From NCBI GenBank assembly GCA_032355985.1, contig JAUKVZ010000001.1, positions 124,001-188,000 of the forward strand: a stretch of DNA of 64,000 nucleotides, given 5' to 3'. This DNA is from Sarcodiotheca gaudichaudii. Its lineage: Eukaryota > Rhodophyta > Florideophyceae > Gigartinales > Solieriaceae. The notes beneath the pieces were generated by a model that saw only the letters and a program-made list of their open reading frames with translations, was not told the DNA's origin and searched no databases. The stretch's first letter is position 1. Each line of letters starts with the position of its first letter. The translations under genes and the position numbers were made by a program. Below, one piece after another: positions 7,164 to 15,903 of this stretch.

Positions 7164-9695
7164 TTGCCTGAGGAAGCCACGATCGAAGCGACGGCGACCG
7201 ACGCGCCGACGGCGGACGTCGAACGCGAAGAGGCGCCGGCTGAAGCCGTCGAGATGGCTGTCGATCTCTCGGAGAGCGCTCCGGTCGGTCGCCGTCCCTG
7301 GCAGGAAGTCTGGCAGGCACCGACGCTGCTGCTGGCGGTCACGCTCGTGGTCGCCGGTCTGCTGATGGCGAGGCTGTCGGCGCCGGGTCCGGACTTCAAT
7401 GGCGCGCTTGATGACATTGAGGCGCTGCTTGATGCGCGTGAGTATCAGTTTGCGCTGGATCAGCTTGATGAAGTGATCCTGCCGCACCTGTCTGATCCTG
7501 AAGTGACGACGTCGCACAGGCGCCGCTTCCACCTTCTTCGTGGGGATGCGGTCCATCGACTGCAGGCCGCCAAGGGGATCAACGTTCCGGACAACCATCG
7601 CATGGTGTTGGAGGAGTATGACGCCGCCCAGCGATTCCTTGCGCAGCTCGATCCGGAGCGTCAGGCAGTCTACGCCGAGACGCTGGTGGCGCTTGGGCGA
7701 TTTGATGAAGCGCTGGAGTGGATTCGCAGCCTGCCGATCGAGGAGGCGTCGCGTAAGCGGGCGTTGATTCGTTCGATCATCGAGCGCAACCTCAGCCAGC
7801 CGGATCCGCCATTCGAGCTGACGCTCAATCTTCTGAGCGAGCTGACGATGGATGACGCGCTCGATGAGCACGAAAAGATCTGGGTGGTCGCCAAGCAGGC
7901 GGAGCTGCGGCTGAACGCCGGGTATGTCGAAGAGGCGCTGGGCAATCTGCTGCGATCCATGCAGCGGCTGTCACGCCGAGATAGCGAAGAGAGCGGTGAG
8001 CTGTATCTCCTGCTGGCTCGCTGCTACTTCGAGCTTGGACGATTCGCGGACGCACAGCGACAGATTGCTCGAGCCATTGAACTGCTGCCAAGCTCCGATG
8101 CGCTCGTTGGACGCGGGCATCAGCTGGCCGGGCAGATTTTTCAGATCAACGGCGGCCTTCAGGAGGCGCGCGACAAGTACACGATCGTGGTGTCCGACTT
8201 TCCCGGCACGCGAGCGACGCTGCCTGCCTGGCTCGGACTGGCGGAGGTTGAAGCGGCTCAGGGGAATGTCGACGCTTCGATGGAAAGTTACGGGCAGGCC
8301 GTGGAGCTTGTGACGCGCGAGCCGGGACGACCTGATGTCACGCGAGACACGGTGACGGCGAGCCTGCTGAATCAGCGGCAGGAGCGATTCATTCGTGAGG
8401 ACTACAAGAACTCGCTTAAATACGCTCAGCTTGCCGCACGTGTGTATTCCGAAGAAACGCCGCCTGCAGAAGTCATCCTTGCAATGGCGCAGACGCATCG
8501 CGCGATCGGCGACCATGCCTTGAAAGGCGCGCGCACAGACGACGAAGGGCCGCTTGATCTTTCTCGCGTCGATCCGGTGACGCGCGCCGAAGCTCGCGCC
8601 CATTACGCCGAAGCCGGCGAACTGTTTCTTAAGCACGCTCGCGCCGTGCTTCTCCTTGATGACGAAATGGTGGCGGATTCACTCTGGAGCGCGGCGGACA
8701 GCTTTGACCTGGCCGGGGATTACGACAAGGCGATTGAAGCGTTCAGCGAGTACGCATCTGGAAGGCTCGAAGATCCACGGCAGCCGCAGGCGCTGTTTCG
8801 ACTGGCCCGGGCGCATATGGCGCGGCAGGACTATGCCGTGGCGATCCAGTTCCTTGAGGATCTGGTAAGTCAGAATCCGGCATCAGGCGAAGGCACGCGC
8901 AGCTATGTGCCCCTTGCGCAGTGCTACCTGCTGGATGACGATCCGGAGAATGACTCCCAGGCGGAGTCGCATCTGGAAGCCGTGATCAGCGGGCGCCTGC
9001 TGAGCCCGGAGGCGGTCGAGTTTCGCGATGCGCTGATCGAGCTTGGTTTGCTTTATCTCTCGCAGGATCGGCTGACGGAGGCGATCGAAGGCTTGCAGGA
9101 GGCGATCGAGCGCTATCCCGATGATGCGCGGATTGATCTGCTGCGATTCAGTCTTGCAGAGGCCAATCGGCGCAGCGCTGCCGAGCTTGAAGTGACGTTG
9201 CAGGAAGCTATGCCCGAGCGTGACAAGCGCAGGTTCACGAGCATGCGCCAGGATCGGCTGAATGAAGCCGTGGAGCTGTATGACCTTGTGCGGCGCTCGC
9301 TGGATCGCAAGGATCCGCGCAAGCTGACGGGCGCTGAGCGCGTGTATCTTCGAAACGCGCTCTTCTACCGGGCGGATGGCGCCTTCGATCTGGAAGAGTA
9401 CGAGACTGCGATCAAACTGTATGACGCCGCGGCTCAGCGGTATCCGGATGATCCGGCATCGCTTGTTGCGATGATCCAGATTGTGAACGCATATGTTGAG
9501 ATGGGGGCAATCCCTGAGGCGAAGACGGCGCAGGAGCGCGCCAAGCAGCGTCTCATGCAGTTGCCCGAATCTGCGTTTACTGATGATGAACTTCCCATGG
9601 ACCGTCGCTACTGGGAGCGATGGTTGAATTCCACTGACCTGATACGCGATCTCGAGAAGGGTTCTCCTTCCGGTCGCGCGTCGATGAATCCTTGA
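7164..9695 (+). CDS. Large membrane-anchored TPR protein (843 aa)
   Basis: Translation appears to start at a TTG preceded by a purine-rich GAGAGG about 13 bases upstream; no in-frame ATG or GTG gives a better start. An acidic N-terminal stretch of about 50 residues precedes a single membrane helix (residues 53-70, TLLLAVTLVVAGLLMARL). The rest is a long array of TPR-like helical pairs, for example LYLLLARCYFELGRFADAQRQ, FDLAGDYDKAIEAFSEYA and FDLEEYETAIKLYDAAAQ. Such proteins are scaffolds. The gene lies 44 bases before the flgN-like gene and may be cotranscribed with the flagellar locus, but nothing in the protein itself is flagellar. Confidence 0.82.
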   Translation: MPEEATIEATATDAPTADVEREEAPAEAVEMAVDLSESAPVGRRPWQEVWQAPTLLLAVTLVVAGLLMARLSAPGPDFNGALDDIEALLDAREYQFALDQLDEVILPHLSDPEVTTSHRRRFHLLRGDAVHRLQAAKGINVPDNHRMVLEEYDAAQRFLAQLDPERQAVYAETLVALGRFDEALEWIRSLPIEEASRKRALIRSIIERNLSQPDPPFELTLNLLSELTMDDALDEHEKIWVVAKQAELRLNAGYVEEALGNLLRSMQRLSRRDSEESGELYLLLARCYFELGRFADAQRQIARAIELLPSSDALVGRGHQLAGQIFQINGGLQEARDKYTIVVSDFPGTRATLPAWLGLAEVEAAQGNVDASMESYGQAVELVTREPGRPDVTRDTVTASLLNQRQERFIREDYKNSLKYAQLAARVYSEETPPAEVILAMAQTHRAIGDHALKGARTDDEGPLDLSRVDPVTRAEARAHYAEAGELFLKHARAVLLLDDEMVADSLWSAADSFDLAGDYDKAIEAFSEYASGRLEDPRQPQALFRLARAHMARQDYAVAIQFLEDLVSQNPASGEGTRSYVPLAQCYLLDDDPENDSQAESHLEAVISGRLLSPEAVEFRDALIELGLLYLSQDRLTEAIEGLQEAIERYPDDARIDLLRFSLAEANRRSAAELEVTLQEAMPERDKRRFTSMRQDRLNEAVELYDLVRRSLDRKDPRKLTGAERVYLRNALFYRADGAFDLEEYETAIKLYDAAAQRYPDDPASLVAMIQIVNAYVEMGAIPEAKTAQERAKQRLMQLPESAFTDDELPMDRRYWERWLNSTDLIRDLEKGSPSGRASMNP

Positions 9696-9739
9696 ACGCG
9701 CCGAATACGGATGTGCAGGCGCAGAAATGAGGCTCACGG

Positions 9740-10237
9740 ATGACGCACATGACTCACTCGAATGCAGTGGAGCACACATATGACGATCCGGCACGCTGGT
9801 CGCCGCGATTGCAGAGGCTCCTGGAAGAGCAGAAGACGCTTCTGATCGATCTGAAAAAGCTCAGTGCGCAGCAGACGGATCTCGTCAAGTGCGCCGACGC
9901 TGAGCGCCTGCTTGATGTGCTCGGTCAGCGGCAGGATCTGATCGAGAAGATCAACCAGCGCGCTGAAGAGTTTGCTCCTTTCAAGAACAGATGGCAGGAA
10001 CTGATGGCGATGGTCTCAGAGACTGAGCGCAAGGGTTTCCAGCGCCTCGTCGATGAGATCGCCGAGCTCGTTCGCGTTGTGACGGATCGCGACTCGGAAG
10101 ATCGCAAGGAGCTTGAGCGTCAGCGGGCGCGTGTCGCCGATCAGCTCGACACCGTTTCCCGCGGCCGCGGCGCCGTGGTCGCGTACGGGCAGAAGCGCCC
10201 GGCGGAGACGCCTCGGTATCAGGATCGCCAGGGCTGA
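9740..10237 (+). CDS. flgN: FlgN-like flagellar export chaperone
   Basis: A 165-aa, almost entirely helical protein with heptad-like repeats (LQRLLEEQKTLLIDLKKLSA, LLDVLGQRQDLIEKINQRAE, MVSETERKGFQRLVDEIAEL). This matches the FlgN family, which chaperones the hook-filament junction proteins FlgK and FlgL to the export gate. It is the first gene of the flagellar locus. FlgN is poorly conserved, so the call rests on length, coiled-coil pattern and position. Neither FlgK nor FlgL is encoded in this window. A generic coiled-coil protein remains possible. Confidence 0.6.
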   Translation: MTHMTHSNAVEHTYDDPARWSPRLQRLLEEQKTLLIDLKKLSAQQTDLVKCADAERLLDVLGQRQDLIEKINQRAEEFAPFKNRWQELMAMVSETERKGFQRLVDEIAELVRVVTDRDSEDRKELERQRARVADQLDTVSRGRGAVVAYGQKRPAETPRYQDRQG

Positions 10238-10244
10238 GGCATTG

Positions 10245-11213
10245 ATGGCAAGCTCGTCAGACGTACTGGATCGCGACCAGGTCATGGTCGAGGTGAAGGC
10301 GGTTGAGCCGCAGGGGGCCGCTGCGCCCACTGCTTCGAACATGAATGCCGAAGAGCTTGCCCAGCTCATCAGCTCGTTCAACGAAGCGTCGATGCGCCTG
10401 CAGGAGACGCATTCGACGCTGACGGCCGAGGTCGAACGTCTGCAGTGCGAACTGCATGCCGCGAATGAACAGCTTCGGCGCAGTCGTCAGCTGGCGGCGC
10501 TGGGCGAGATGGCGGCGGGCATTGCGCATGAGGTGCGAAATCCACTCGGGTCGATCGGCCTCTATGCGAAGATGCTTCGTGAGGATCTCGTTTCGATGCC
10601 GGAGCAGGCGGGGATCGCCGAGAAGATCGGTGACGCCGTGCGCGGGCTGGATCGCATTGTTGTTGATGTGCTGACGTTTGCTCGAGAGACGACGACGGCG
10701 CTGACGGAGACGACGATCGGAAGCGTACTCGGCGCCGCGGAGGCTGCGTGCGGTCCTGAGCTTGAAGCGGCGGGTGTCGCATTGACATTCGAAGTTGGCG
10801 ATCTGGCAGGCGCGATGATCGAGTGTGACGAGACGGCGCTTCGTCAGGCGCTGGTTAATGTGATGCGCAACGCTCGTGACGCATTGTGTGATGGCGCGGA
10901 CATCTGCGAAGGCGGCAGTGTGACCGTGTTGTGCCGACGGACGGTGGCGCGATCGTCAGAAGGTCGATCCGAGCCGATGATCAGCATCATCGTGCAGGAC
11001 AATGGGCCGGGGATCCCGGCGGATGTGCAGCAGCGGATGTTCAATCCGTTCTTTACGACGCGCGCGGCGGGCACGGGCCTGGGCCTGCCGATCGTGCATC
11101 GCATCATGGACGCGCATGGAGGCGGCGTCCGGGTTCGCAACGCTGATGACGGCGGCGCGATGATCGAGCTCTCACTGCCCGACCCTGATTCGTCGCGGCG
11201 CGTGAGTGAGTGA
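10245..11213 (+). CDS. Cytoplasmic NtrB-type sensor histidine kinase of the flagellar locus (FlrB/FleS-like)
   Basis: I place the start at the ATG at 10245, seven bases after the flgN stop, rather than at the earlier in-frame codon at 10113 that would run deep into flgN. The 322-aa protein has no membrane segment. Residues 38-85 form a coiled coil. The HisKA H-box is AAGIAHEVRNPLGSIGLYAK, with phosphoacceptor His95. The HATPase has an N-box (ALVNVMRNARDAL), a G1 box (DNGPGIP), an F-box (NPFFTT) and a G2 box (GTGLGLPIVHRIMDAHGG). It is encoded directly before a sigma-54 response regulator, as in the FlrB-FlrC and FleS-FleR pairs that time mid-class flagellar gene expression. The partner is almost certainly the next gene. 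Confidence 0.9.
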   Translation: MASSSDVLDRDQVMVEVKAVEPQGAAAPTASNMNAEELAQLISSFNEASMRLQETHSTLTAEVERLQCELHAANEQLRRSRQLAALGEMAAGIAHEVRNPLGSIGLYAKMLREDLVSMPEQAGIAEKIGDAVRGLDRIVVDVLTFARETTTALTETTIGSVLGAAEAACGPELEAAGVALTFEVGDLAGAMIECDETALRQALVNVMRNARDALCDGADICEGGSVTVLCRRTVARSSEGRSEPMISIIVQDNGPGIPADVQQRMFNPFFTTRAAGTGLGLPIVHRIMDAHGGGVRVRNADDGGAMIELSLPDPDSSRRVSE

Positions 11214-11237
11214 TAGGAAGACGCAAGGAGGCGTACG

Positions 11238-12776
11238 ATGAGTCTGGTTCTGGTCGTCGATGACAAGGAAATGCTGCGCGACAGCGTCGGAGTGACACTG
11301 CAGCGCGCCGGCCACACGGTGCTTGCCGCGGCCGGCGGCGAGGCGGCGCTGGAGACGATTGCGCGGCGTCGACCGGACGCCATCGTCACTGATCTGAAGA
11401 TGCCGGGCATGACGGGGCTCGAACTGCTGGAGCGCATCCGGGAGTTTGATGACGATCTCCCGGTCGTGCTGATGACGGCGTTCGGCGCCGTGGAGACGGC
11501 CGTCGAGGCGATGCGGCTGGGCGCATATACGTACATCACGAAGCCGTTTGAGGGCGATGAACTGGTGATTGCGGTGAAGCGCGCGATCGAACACGCGAAG
11601 CTTCGCAAAGACAATGCCGTGCTCAAGCTCTCGGCAGGTGGCGATTCGAATGGATCAGCGTCGCGTGATGCAGGGGGCAGCGATATCGATCGGCGCGCCC
11701 TGGATCGCGTGATCGGATCCTCGCCGATTATGCGCACGCTCAAAGACAAACTCGTCGCGGTGGCGGCGTCGCAGGGAACGGTTCTCATTCAGGGCGAATC
11801 GGGTGTGGGAAAGGAAGTTGTCGCGCGAGCGCTGCATGAGATGAGCCCGCGCAGCAATGAAGCGTTCCTGGCGATGAACTGCGCGGCGCTGTCGGAGTCG
11901 CTGCTGGAATCCGAGCTCTTTGGACATGAGAAGGGCGCCTTCACGGGCGCCGAGAAGCTTCGCAAGGGGCGCTTCGAGCTTTCCGATCGCGGCACGCTGC
12001 TGCTGGATGAGGTGAGCGAGGTCAGCCCGCGTATTCAGGCGAAGCTGCTTCGCGTGCTTCAGGAGCGCGCGTTTGAGCGCGTGGGCTCGAGCACGACGAT
12101 TTTGGTCGATGTTCGTGTGATCGCGACGACAAATCGAAGGATCGAGCAGGAAGTGGAGACGGGCCGGTTCCGGCAGGATCTGCACTATCGATTGAATGTG
12201 CTGCCCGTGGTCATTCCGCCATTGCGGGTGCGTGTGGAGGATGTGCCGGAGCTTGCGGCACACTTCGTGCAGCGCGTGTGCGAGCGCGAGGGGCGACCGG
12301 GCAAGCAGATTTCGGATTCGGCGATGGATTTGCTGTGCGGCTATCGCTGGCCGGGCAATGTGCGCGAGCTGCAGAACATCTGCGAGCGAGCCGTCGTGCT
12401 CAGCGAGGCGGATGTGATCGAGCCGGATCTGATTCGCGGCTGGGTGACGAACTCGTCCATCGCGCCGCCGAGGCCGGTTGAGGCATTCGTGGCCAGTGAG
12501 GAAGACTCGTTCTACGAGCCGACGCCGGGGGCGCCGACGGGCGGGTTTGATCCCTCCGGGATCGGATCGTTCGACAGCCTGTCGATGCCGACATCGATCG
12601 TGGGCGAGCAGATTCGCCCGCTCGAGGAGATCGAGCGGCAGGCGATCATCGAGACGCTGGAGCGATTCAATGGGCATCGCCAGAAGACGGCCGAGGCGCT
12701 GGGGATCGGTGTGCGAACGCTCGGGCTCAAGCTCAAGAAATGGAAGGAAGCGAACCTCGTGGCGGAGACGCTCTGA
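11238..12776 (+). CDS. Sigma-54-dependent response regulator of the flagellar locus (FlrC/FleR-like)
   Basis: A 512-aa NtrC-type activator with three domains. The receiver (residues 1-120) has acidic Asp8/Asp9, phosphoacceptor Asp52 (VTDLKMPG) and a conserved TKPF loop. The AAA+ domain (about 155-385) has Walker A GESGVGKE (Lys192) and the GAFTGA loop at residues 233-238 that contacts sigma-54. The C-terminal Fis-type helix-turn-helix is in the last 50 residues (AIIETLERFNGHRQKTAEAL, then GVRTLGLKLKKWKE). A linker of about 70 residues rich in Gly, Pro and Ser precedes the HTH. A good ribosome site (AGGAGG) lies before the ATG. A sigma-54 promoter match sits 15 bases after its stop, in front of flgB, which is a likely target. 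No rpoN is in the window. Confidence 0.92.
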   Translation: MSLVLVVDDKEMLRDSVGVTLQRAGHTVLAAAGGEAALETIARRRPDAIVTDLKMPGMTGLELLERIREFDDDLPVVLMTAFGAVETAVEAMRLGAYTYITKPFEGDELVIAVKRAIEHAKLRKDNAVLKLSAGGDSNGSASRDAGGSDIDRRALDRVIGSSPIMRTLKDKLVAVAASQGTVLIQGESGVGKEVVARALHEMSPRSNEAFLAMNCAALSESLLESELFGHEKGAFTGAEKLRKGRFELSDRGTLLLDEVSEVSPRIQAKLLRVLQERAFERVGSSTTILVDVRVIATTNRRIEQEVETGRFRQDLHYRLNVLPVVIPPLRVRVEDVPELAAHFVQRVCEREGRPGKQISDSAMDLLCGYRWPGNVRELQNICERAVVLSEADVIEPDLIRGWVTNSSIAPPRPVEAFVASEEDSFYEPTPGAPTGGFDPSGIGSFDSLSMPTSIVGEQIRPLEEIERQAIIETLERFNGHRQKTAEALGIGVRTLGLKLKKWKEANLVAETL

Positions 12777-12790
12777 CGAGGAATCGCGAC

Positions 12791-12806
12791 TGGCCCGCCA
12801 GTTGCT
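12791..12806 (+). promoter_or_regulatory. Sigma-54 promoter candidate (-24/-12) in front of flgB
   Basis: TGGCCCGCCAGTTGCT matches the sigma-54 consensus TGGCACG-N4-TTGC(A/T) at every fixed position except one (C for A), with correct GG-to-GC spacing. It lies between a sigma-54 activator gene and flgB. The -12 C is at 12805, which puts the predicted transcript start near 12817, only about two bases before the flgB ATG at 12819. There is no clear Shine-Dalgarno sequence in between, so a transcript from here would be nearly leaderless. Confidence 0.6.
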
Positions 12807-12818
12807 CAGAGATCAGTG

Positions 12819-13259
12819 ATGTTTATCGATGGCATTTCCAATTCCGGCGCCCTGCCCACGCTTTCCGCTCTGGCGAGTTTCGCCGGCAAGCGGCAGCAGT
12901 TCATCGCCAACAACATCGCCAACATCTCCACGCCGGACTTCCGGATGAAGGATGTCTCGCCGGCAAGCTTCCAGAAGCAGCTTGCAGAGGCGGTGGAGAG
13001 CCGGCGGGAGCGATATGGCGGGATGCGCGGCGATCTGGACATTCGCAGGTCGCAGGAGATACGCCAGGATTCGATGGGGCGGCTGCAGTTGAAGCCGCGT
13101 GAGACGGATCGGAACATCTTGTTTCATGATCGAAACAATCGCGATCTGGAAGGCCTGATGCAGGACATGGTCGAGAACGCGGGCGTCTTTCGGATGGCGA
13201 CGGAGTTGATTCGCGGCGAGATGGCGCTGTTGCAGACGGCCATCTCGGAGCGCGTGTAG
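12819..13259 (+). CDS. flgB: Flagellar basal-body rod protein FlgB
   Basis: A 146-aa proximal rod protein. The N-terminal rod signature is visible: FAGKRQQFIANNIANISTPD, and the C-terminal helix ends FRMATELIRGEMALLQTAIS. It is exported by the flagellar type III apparatus and polymerises with FlgC, FlgF and FlgG on top of the MS ring and FliE. I choose the ATG at 12819; a GTG directly before it (12816) is in frame and also possible. No convincing ribosome-binding site precedes either, and a sigma-54 promoter match lies immediately upstream. It is followed by flgC after 18 bases. Confidence 0.95.
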   Translation: MFIDGISNSGALPTLSALASFAGKRQQFIANNIANISTPDFRMKDVSPASFQKQLAEAVESRRERYGGMRGDLDIRRSQEIRQDSMGRLQLKPRETDRNILFHDRNNRDLEGLMQDMVENAGVFRMATELIRGEMALLQTAISERV

Positions 13260-13277
13260 GAGTCTGACTGAACAGCG

Positions 13278-13709
13278 ATGTATGGCGCCCTGAATATTTC
13301 GACGAGCGGCATGGTCGCTCAGCGAACACGGATGAACGTGATCGCGGCGAATCTTGCCAATCTGGCGACGACGCGCAATGCCGAAGGCGAGCCGATTCCG
13401 TTCCGGCGGCGCATCGCTCTGATGAGCCCGGGCGCAACAAATGCGCGTGGGGCTGAGGGCGTGCGGGTCGCGGAGATCGCCGAGGACATGGCGCCCTTCC
13501 GGAAGGTGTACGACCCTTCGCATCCTGATGCGGCGAAGATGACGGATCCGGCTCGTGATATGGTCAAGGGATACGTGAACTATCCAAATGTGGATCCGAC
13601 GACGGAGACCATCAACTCGATCGAGGCACGGCGGGCGTATGAAGCGAACGTTGCGGCCGCGGAAGTCTCCAAGTCGATGTTCGCCCAGGCGCTGCGGCTG
13701 ATCGCGTGA
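13278..13709 (+). CDS. flgC: Flagellar basal-body rod protein FlgC
   Basis: A 143-aa proximal rod protein with the paired family signatures: N-terminal ISTSGMVAQRTRMNVIAANL followed by ANLATTRN, and C-terminal GYVNYPNVDPTTETINSIEA with the terminal helix YEANVAAAEVSKSMFAQALR. Length and order (flgB-flgC-fliE) are canonical. It forms part of the rod that crosses the periplasm. Confidence 0.96.
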   Translation: MYGALNISTSGMVAQRTRMNVIAANLANLATTRNAEGEPIPFRRRIALMSPGATNARGAEGVRVAEIAEDMAPFRKVYDPSHPDAAKMTDPARDMVKGYVNYPNVDPTTETINSIEARRAYEANVAAAEVSKSMFAQALRLIA

Positions 13710-13759
13710 TGCAGATATCGCCAAAGGCCTTGCCTTCGGCGTGAACGAGGAATGCTGAG

Positions 13760-14074
13760 ATGAGCGATCCTGTAGGACTGATAGGCAGTGGGGCAAGCCC
13801 GTTGCCGCCCGAACGACCGGCGGGGGGAGCGAACACCGGTCAGGATGGCGACGGCCCGGGGTTCAAGGATTACCTGCTCAAGAACCTTGAGCAGGTGAAC
13901 TCGCTGCAGCGCGACGCGACCGAGGCGATCGAAGACATCGCCACCGGCAAGCGGGACGATCTTGAGAATGTGCTGCTTGCCAAGGAGAAGGCGGACAATG
14001 CTTTCCGCATGCTGCTTCAGGTGCGCAACAAGGTCATGGACGCGTACGAAGAATTGAAACAGATCCGCGTCTGA
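13760..14074 (+). CDS. fliE: Flagellar hook-basal body complex protein FliE
   Basis: A 104-aa protein. The first 40 residues are Gly/Pro-rich and disordered-looking. The conserved C-terminal two-helix region reads DYLLKNLEQVNSLQRDATEA, then KRDDLENVLLAKEKADNAFR and MLLQVRNKVMDAYEELKQI, typical of FliE. FliE joins the MS ring (FliF) to the rod. It is preceded by GAGGAATGCTGAG and sits 50 bases after flgC. Confidence 0.94.
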   Translation: MSDPVGLIGSGASPLPPERPAGGANTGQDGDGPGFKDYLLKNLEQVNSLQRDATEAIEDIATGKRDDLENVLLAKEKADNAFRMLLQVRNKVMDAYEELKQIRV

Positions 14075-14194
14075 CGTTTTCAAGCAGCAGTGGTCCGACG
14101 CCCGACGTAGTCAGTCCGGACGGGCGCAGAGGCAGTTCTTTGCGCACTGGAAGCGCAAGGATTGCGCGAGCCGGAAGGCAGGAGGCCACGGCGC

Positions 14195-15892
14195 ATGGGC
14201 CAGCTCAGGCAGGTCCTCAATACGATTCAGGCTCAGCTTTCGAAGCTGAACGCTTCGCAGAAGCTGCTGATCGGCAGTCTCGCGGTGATTGTCGTCATGA
14301 CGCTCTTCGTTGTGACGCAGTACGCGTCGGGCCCGAACATGGTGCCGCTGCTTCGAGGGCAGTCGCCTGAGGCGCAGGAACGGGCGATCGAGTTCCTCGC
14401 GGTTCACAACATCGAGCACAAGGTGATCGAAGGGCAGCCTCACGTGCCGGCGCCCAAGCTGTACTCGACGCTCGCCCAGATGGGTGAGGGCAAGGCGCTG
14501 CCGGAAGACACCGGCCTGCTCTTCAGCACGCTGCATGAAAACACATCCTGGACGATGACCTCGGGCCAGGTGCGTCAGATGGGCAATATTGCGCTGCAGA
14601 ATGAACTGTCGCGTGTGCTGTCGCATTTCAGCGGCGTGCGGACAGCGAGCGTCTTCATTGACGCCCCGGAACGCACTGGGATCGGCCACGCGGCTCGGCG
14701 CGCGACGGCGACGGTCTCCCTGCTGATGGATGGCGGCTCACCGCTTTCGCAATCGACGGTGGACGCCGTGGCCGGGCTGGTCGCGGGCGCCAAGGCCGGG
14801 CTGGACATCATGAGCGTGACCGTCGTCGACGCCACCGCGCGACGGCAATACCGGCCACGCAGTGAAGAGGACTTCGCTTCGGGTCTCTACCAGGAGAAGC
14901 AGCAGGAGACCGAGCTGCGCTTCAAATCGAAGCTGCACGATGCGCTTGGGTATATCCGCGGCGTGCTCGTCTCCGTCAGCGCTCACGTTGATGTTCGAAG
15001 AACCGTCACGAGCCGCAAGGAAGTGCTGCCGCTGGGTGAAGGCTCAGTGACAGCGCCGCGGCGGGAGAACTCCACCGAGGTGCAGTCGCAGGGGGCCACC
15101 ACTTCGGGCGAGCCGGGTGTGCGATCCAATACGGGCGTGCAGATCGCCCAAGGCGGACGGCGCGGCGACTCATCGAGCGAGACATCGACGGATGCTGAGT
15201 TTGAGAACGGATTCGGTCAGGAGACGATCCAGCAGGTGGACCCGCGCGGGTTTGCGACGCGCATCAATGTGACCATCAATGTGCCGCGGTCGTACTTCGT
15301 TTCGCTCTGGAAGATGGACACCGGCGCCGATGCGGCGAATCAGGAGCCGTCGCCGGATGAGCTGGATGGCGTCGTGCAGGCGGAGAAATCGCGGATTGCC
15401 AATGACATCAGCAATCTCGTGATGGCGCATGATTCTGAGGGCAATCAGACGCCGGGCGAAGTGGTCGTCTCGATGATTCCGGATATTGATGTTGTTCCCG
15501 CTGCCGTGAGCGGTGGGGGAGCGCTTGGTTTCCTCGCAGCCGGTGGCGGTGGTGGGGGCGGCGTTGATTCGATTCCATCCCTTGTCAAGACGGGTCTGCT
15601 TGGCACGCTGGCCTTGGGCGCGCTGGGCATCATGGCGCTTTCGCTTCGCAAGGCCGCCAAGCCGCTGGATCTGCCGACGCCGGAGGAAATCGTCGGTGTG
15701 CCGCCTTCACTTGCTGAAGAGATGGACATGGTCGGCGAGGCGGATGAGGCCGAAGGCGCGCTGACGGGCGTTGAGATGTCGGATGATGATCTCGAACGCC
15801 GCAAGATGATCGAACAAGTGTCTCACATGGTTGAGGAGCGCCCCGCCGAGGCGGCGCAGTTACTGACGCGCTGGATTCAGTCTGACGGGTAG
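14195..15892 (+). CDS. fliF: Flagellar MS-ring protein FliF
   Basis: I place the start at the ATG at 14195, which has AGGAGG about nine bases upstream; an in-frame TTG at 14162 would add 11 residues of poor quality. The protein is 565 aa. It has an N-terminal membrane helix (LIGSLAVIVVMTLFVVTQYA), the ring-building motifs of the YscJ/FliF family (VPLLRGQSPEAQERAIEFLA, MGNIALQNELSRVL), a beta-collar region rich in Gly/Ser/Thr, and a second membrane helix near residue 480 preceded by a run of glycines. The acidic C-terminal tail (IEQVSHMVEERPAEAAQLLT) is the FliG-binding segment. It forms the MS ring in the inner membrane. Confidence 0.96.
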   Translation: MGQLRQVLNTIQAQLSKLNASQKLLIGSLAVIVVMTLFVVTQYASGPNMVPLLRGQSPEAQERAIEFLAVHNIEHKVIEGQPHVPAPKLYSTLAQMGEGKALPEDTGLLFSTLHENTSWTMTSGQVRQMGNIALQNELSRVLSHFSGVRTASVFIDAPERTGIGHAARRATATVSLLMDGGSPLSQSTVDAVAGLVAGAKAGLDIMSVTVVDATARRQYRPRSEEDFASGLYQEKQQETELRFKSKLHDALGYIRGVLVSVSAHVDVRRTVTSRKEVLPLGEGSVTAPRRENSTEVQSQGATTSGEPGVRSNTGVQIAQGGRRGDSSSETSTDAEFENGFGQETIQQVDPRGFATRINVTINVPRSYFVSLWKMDTGADAANQEPSPDELDGVVQAEKSRIANDISNLVMAHDSEGNQTPGEVVVSMIPDIDVVPAAVSGGGALGFLAAGGGGGGGVDSIPSLVKTGLLGTLALGALGIMALSLRKAAKPLDLPTPEEIVGVPPSLAEEMDMVGEADEAEGALTGVEMSDDDLERRKMIEQVSHMVEERPAEAAQLLTRWIQSDG

Positions 15893-15903
15893 GACGAGGA
15901 CGC

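Noticed and set aside
14075-14194. Sigma-54 promoter before fliF (AGGCAGTTCTTTGC)
   Set aside because: The spacing between GG and GC is one base too short for sigma-54 recognition.
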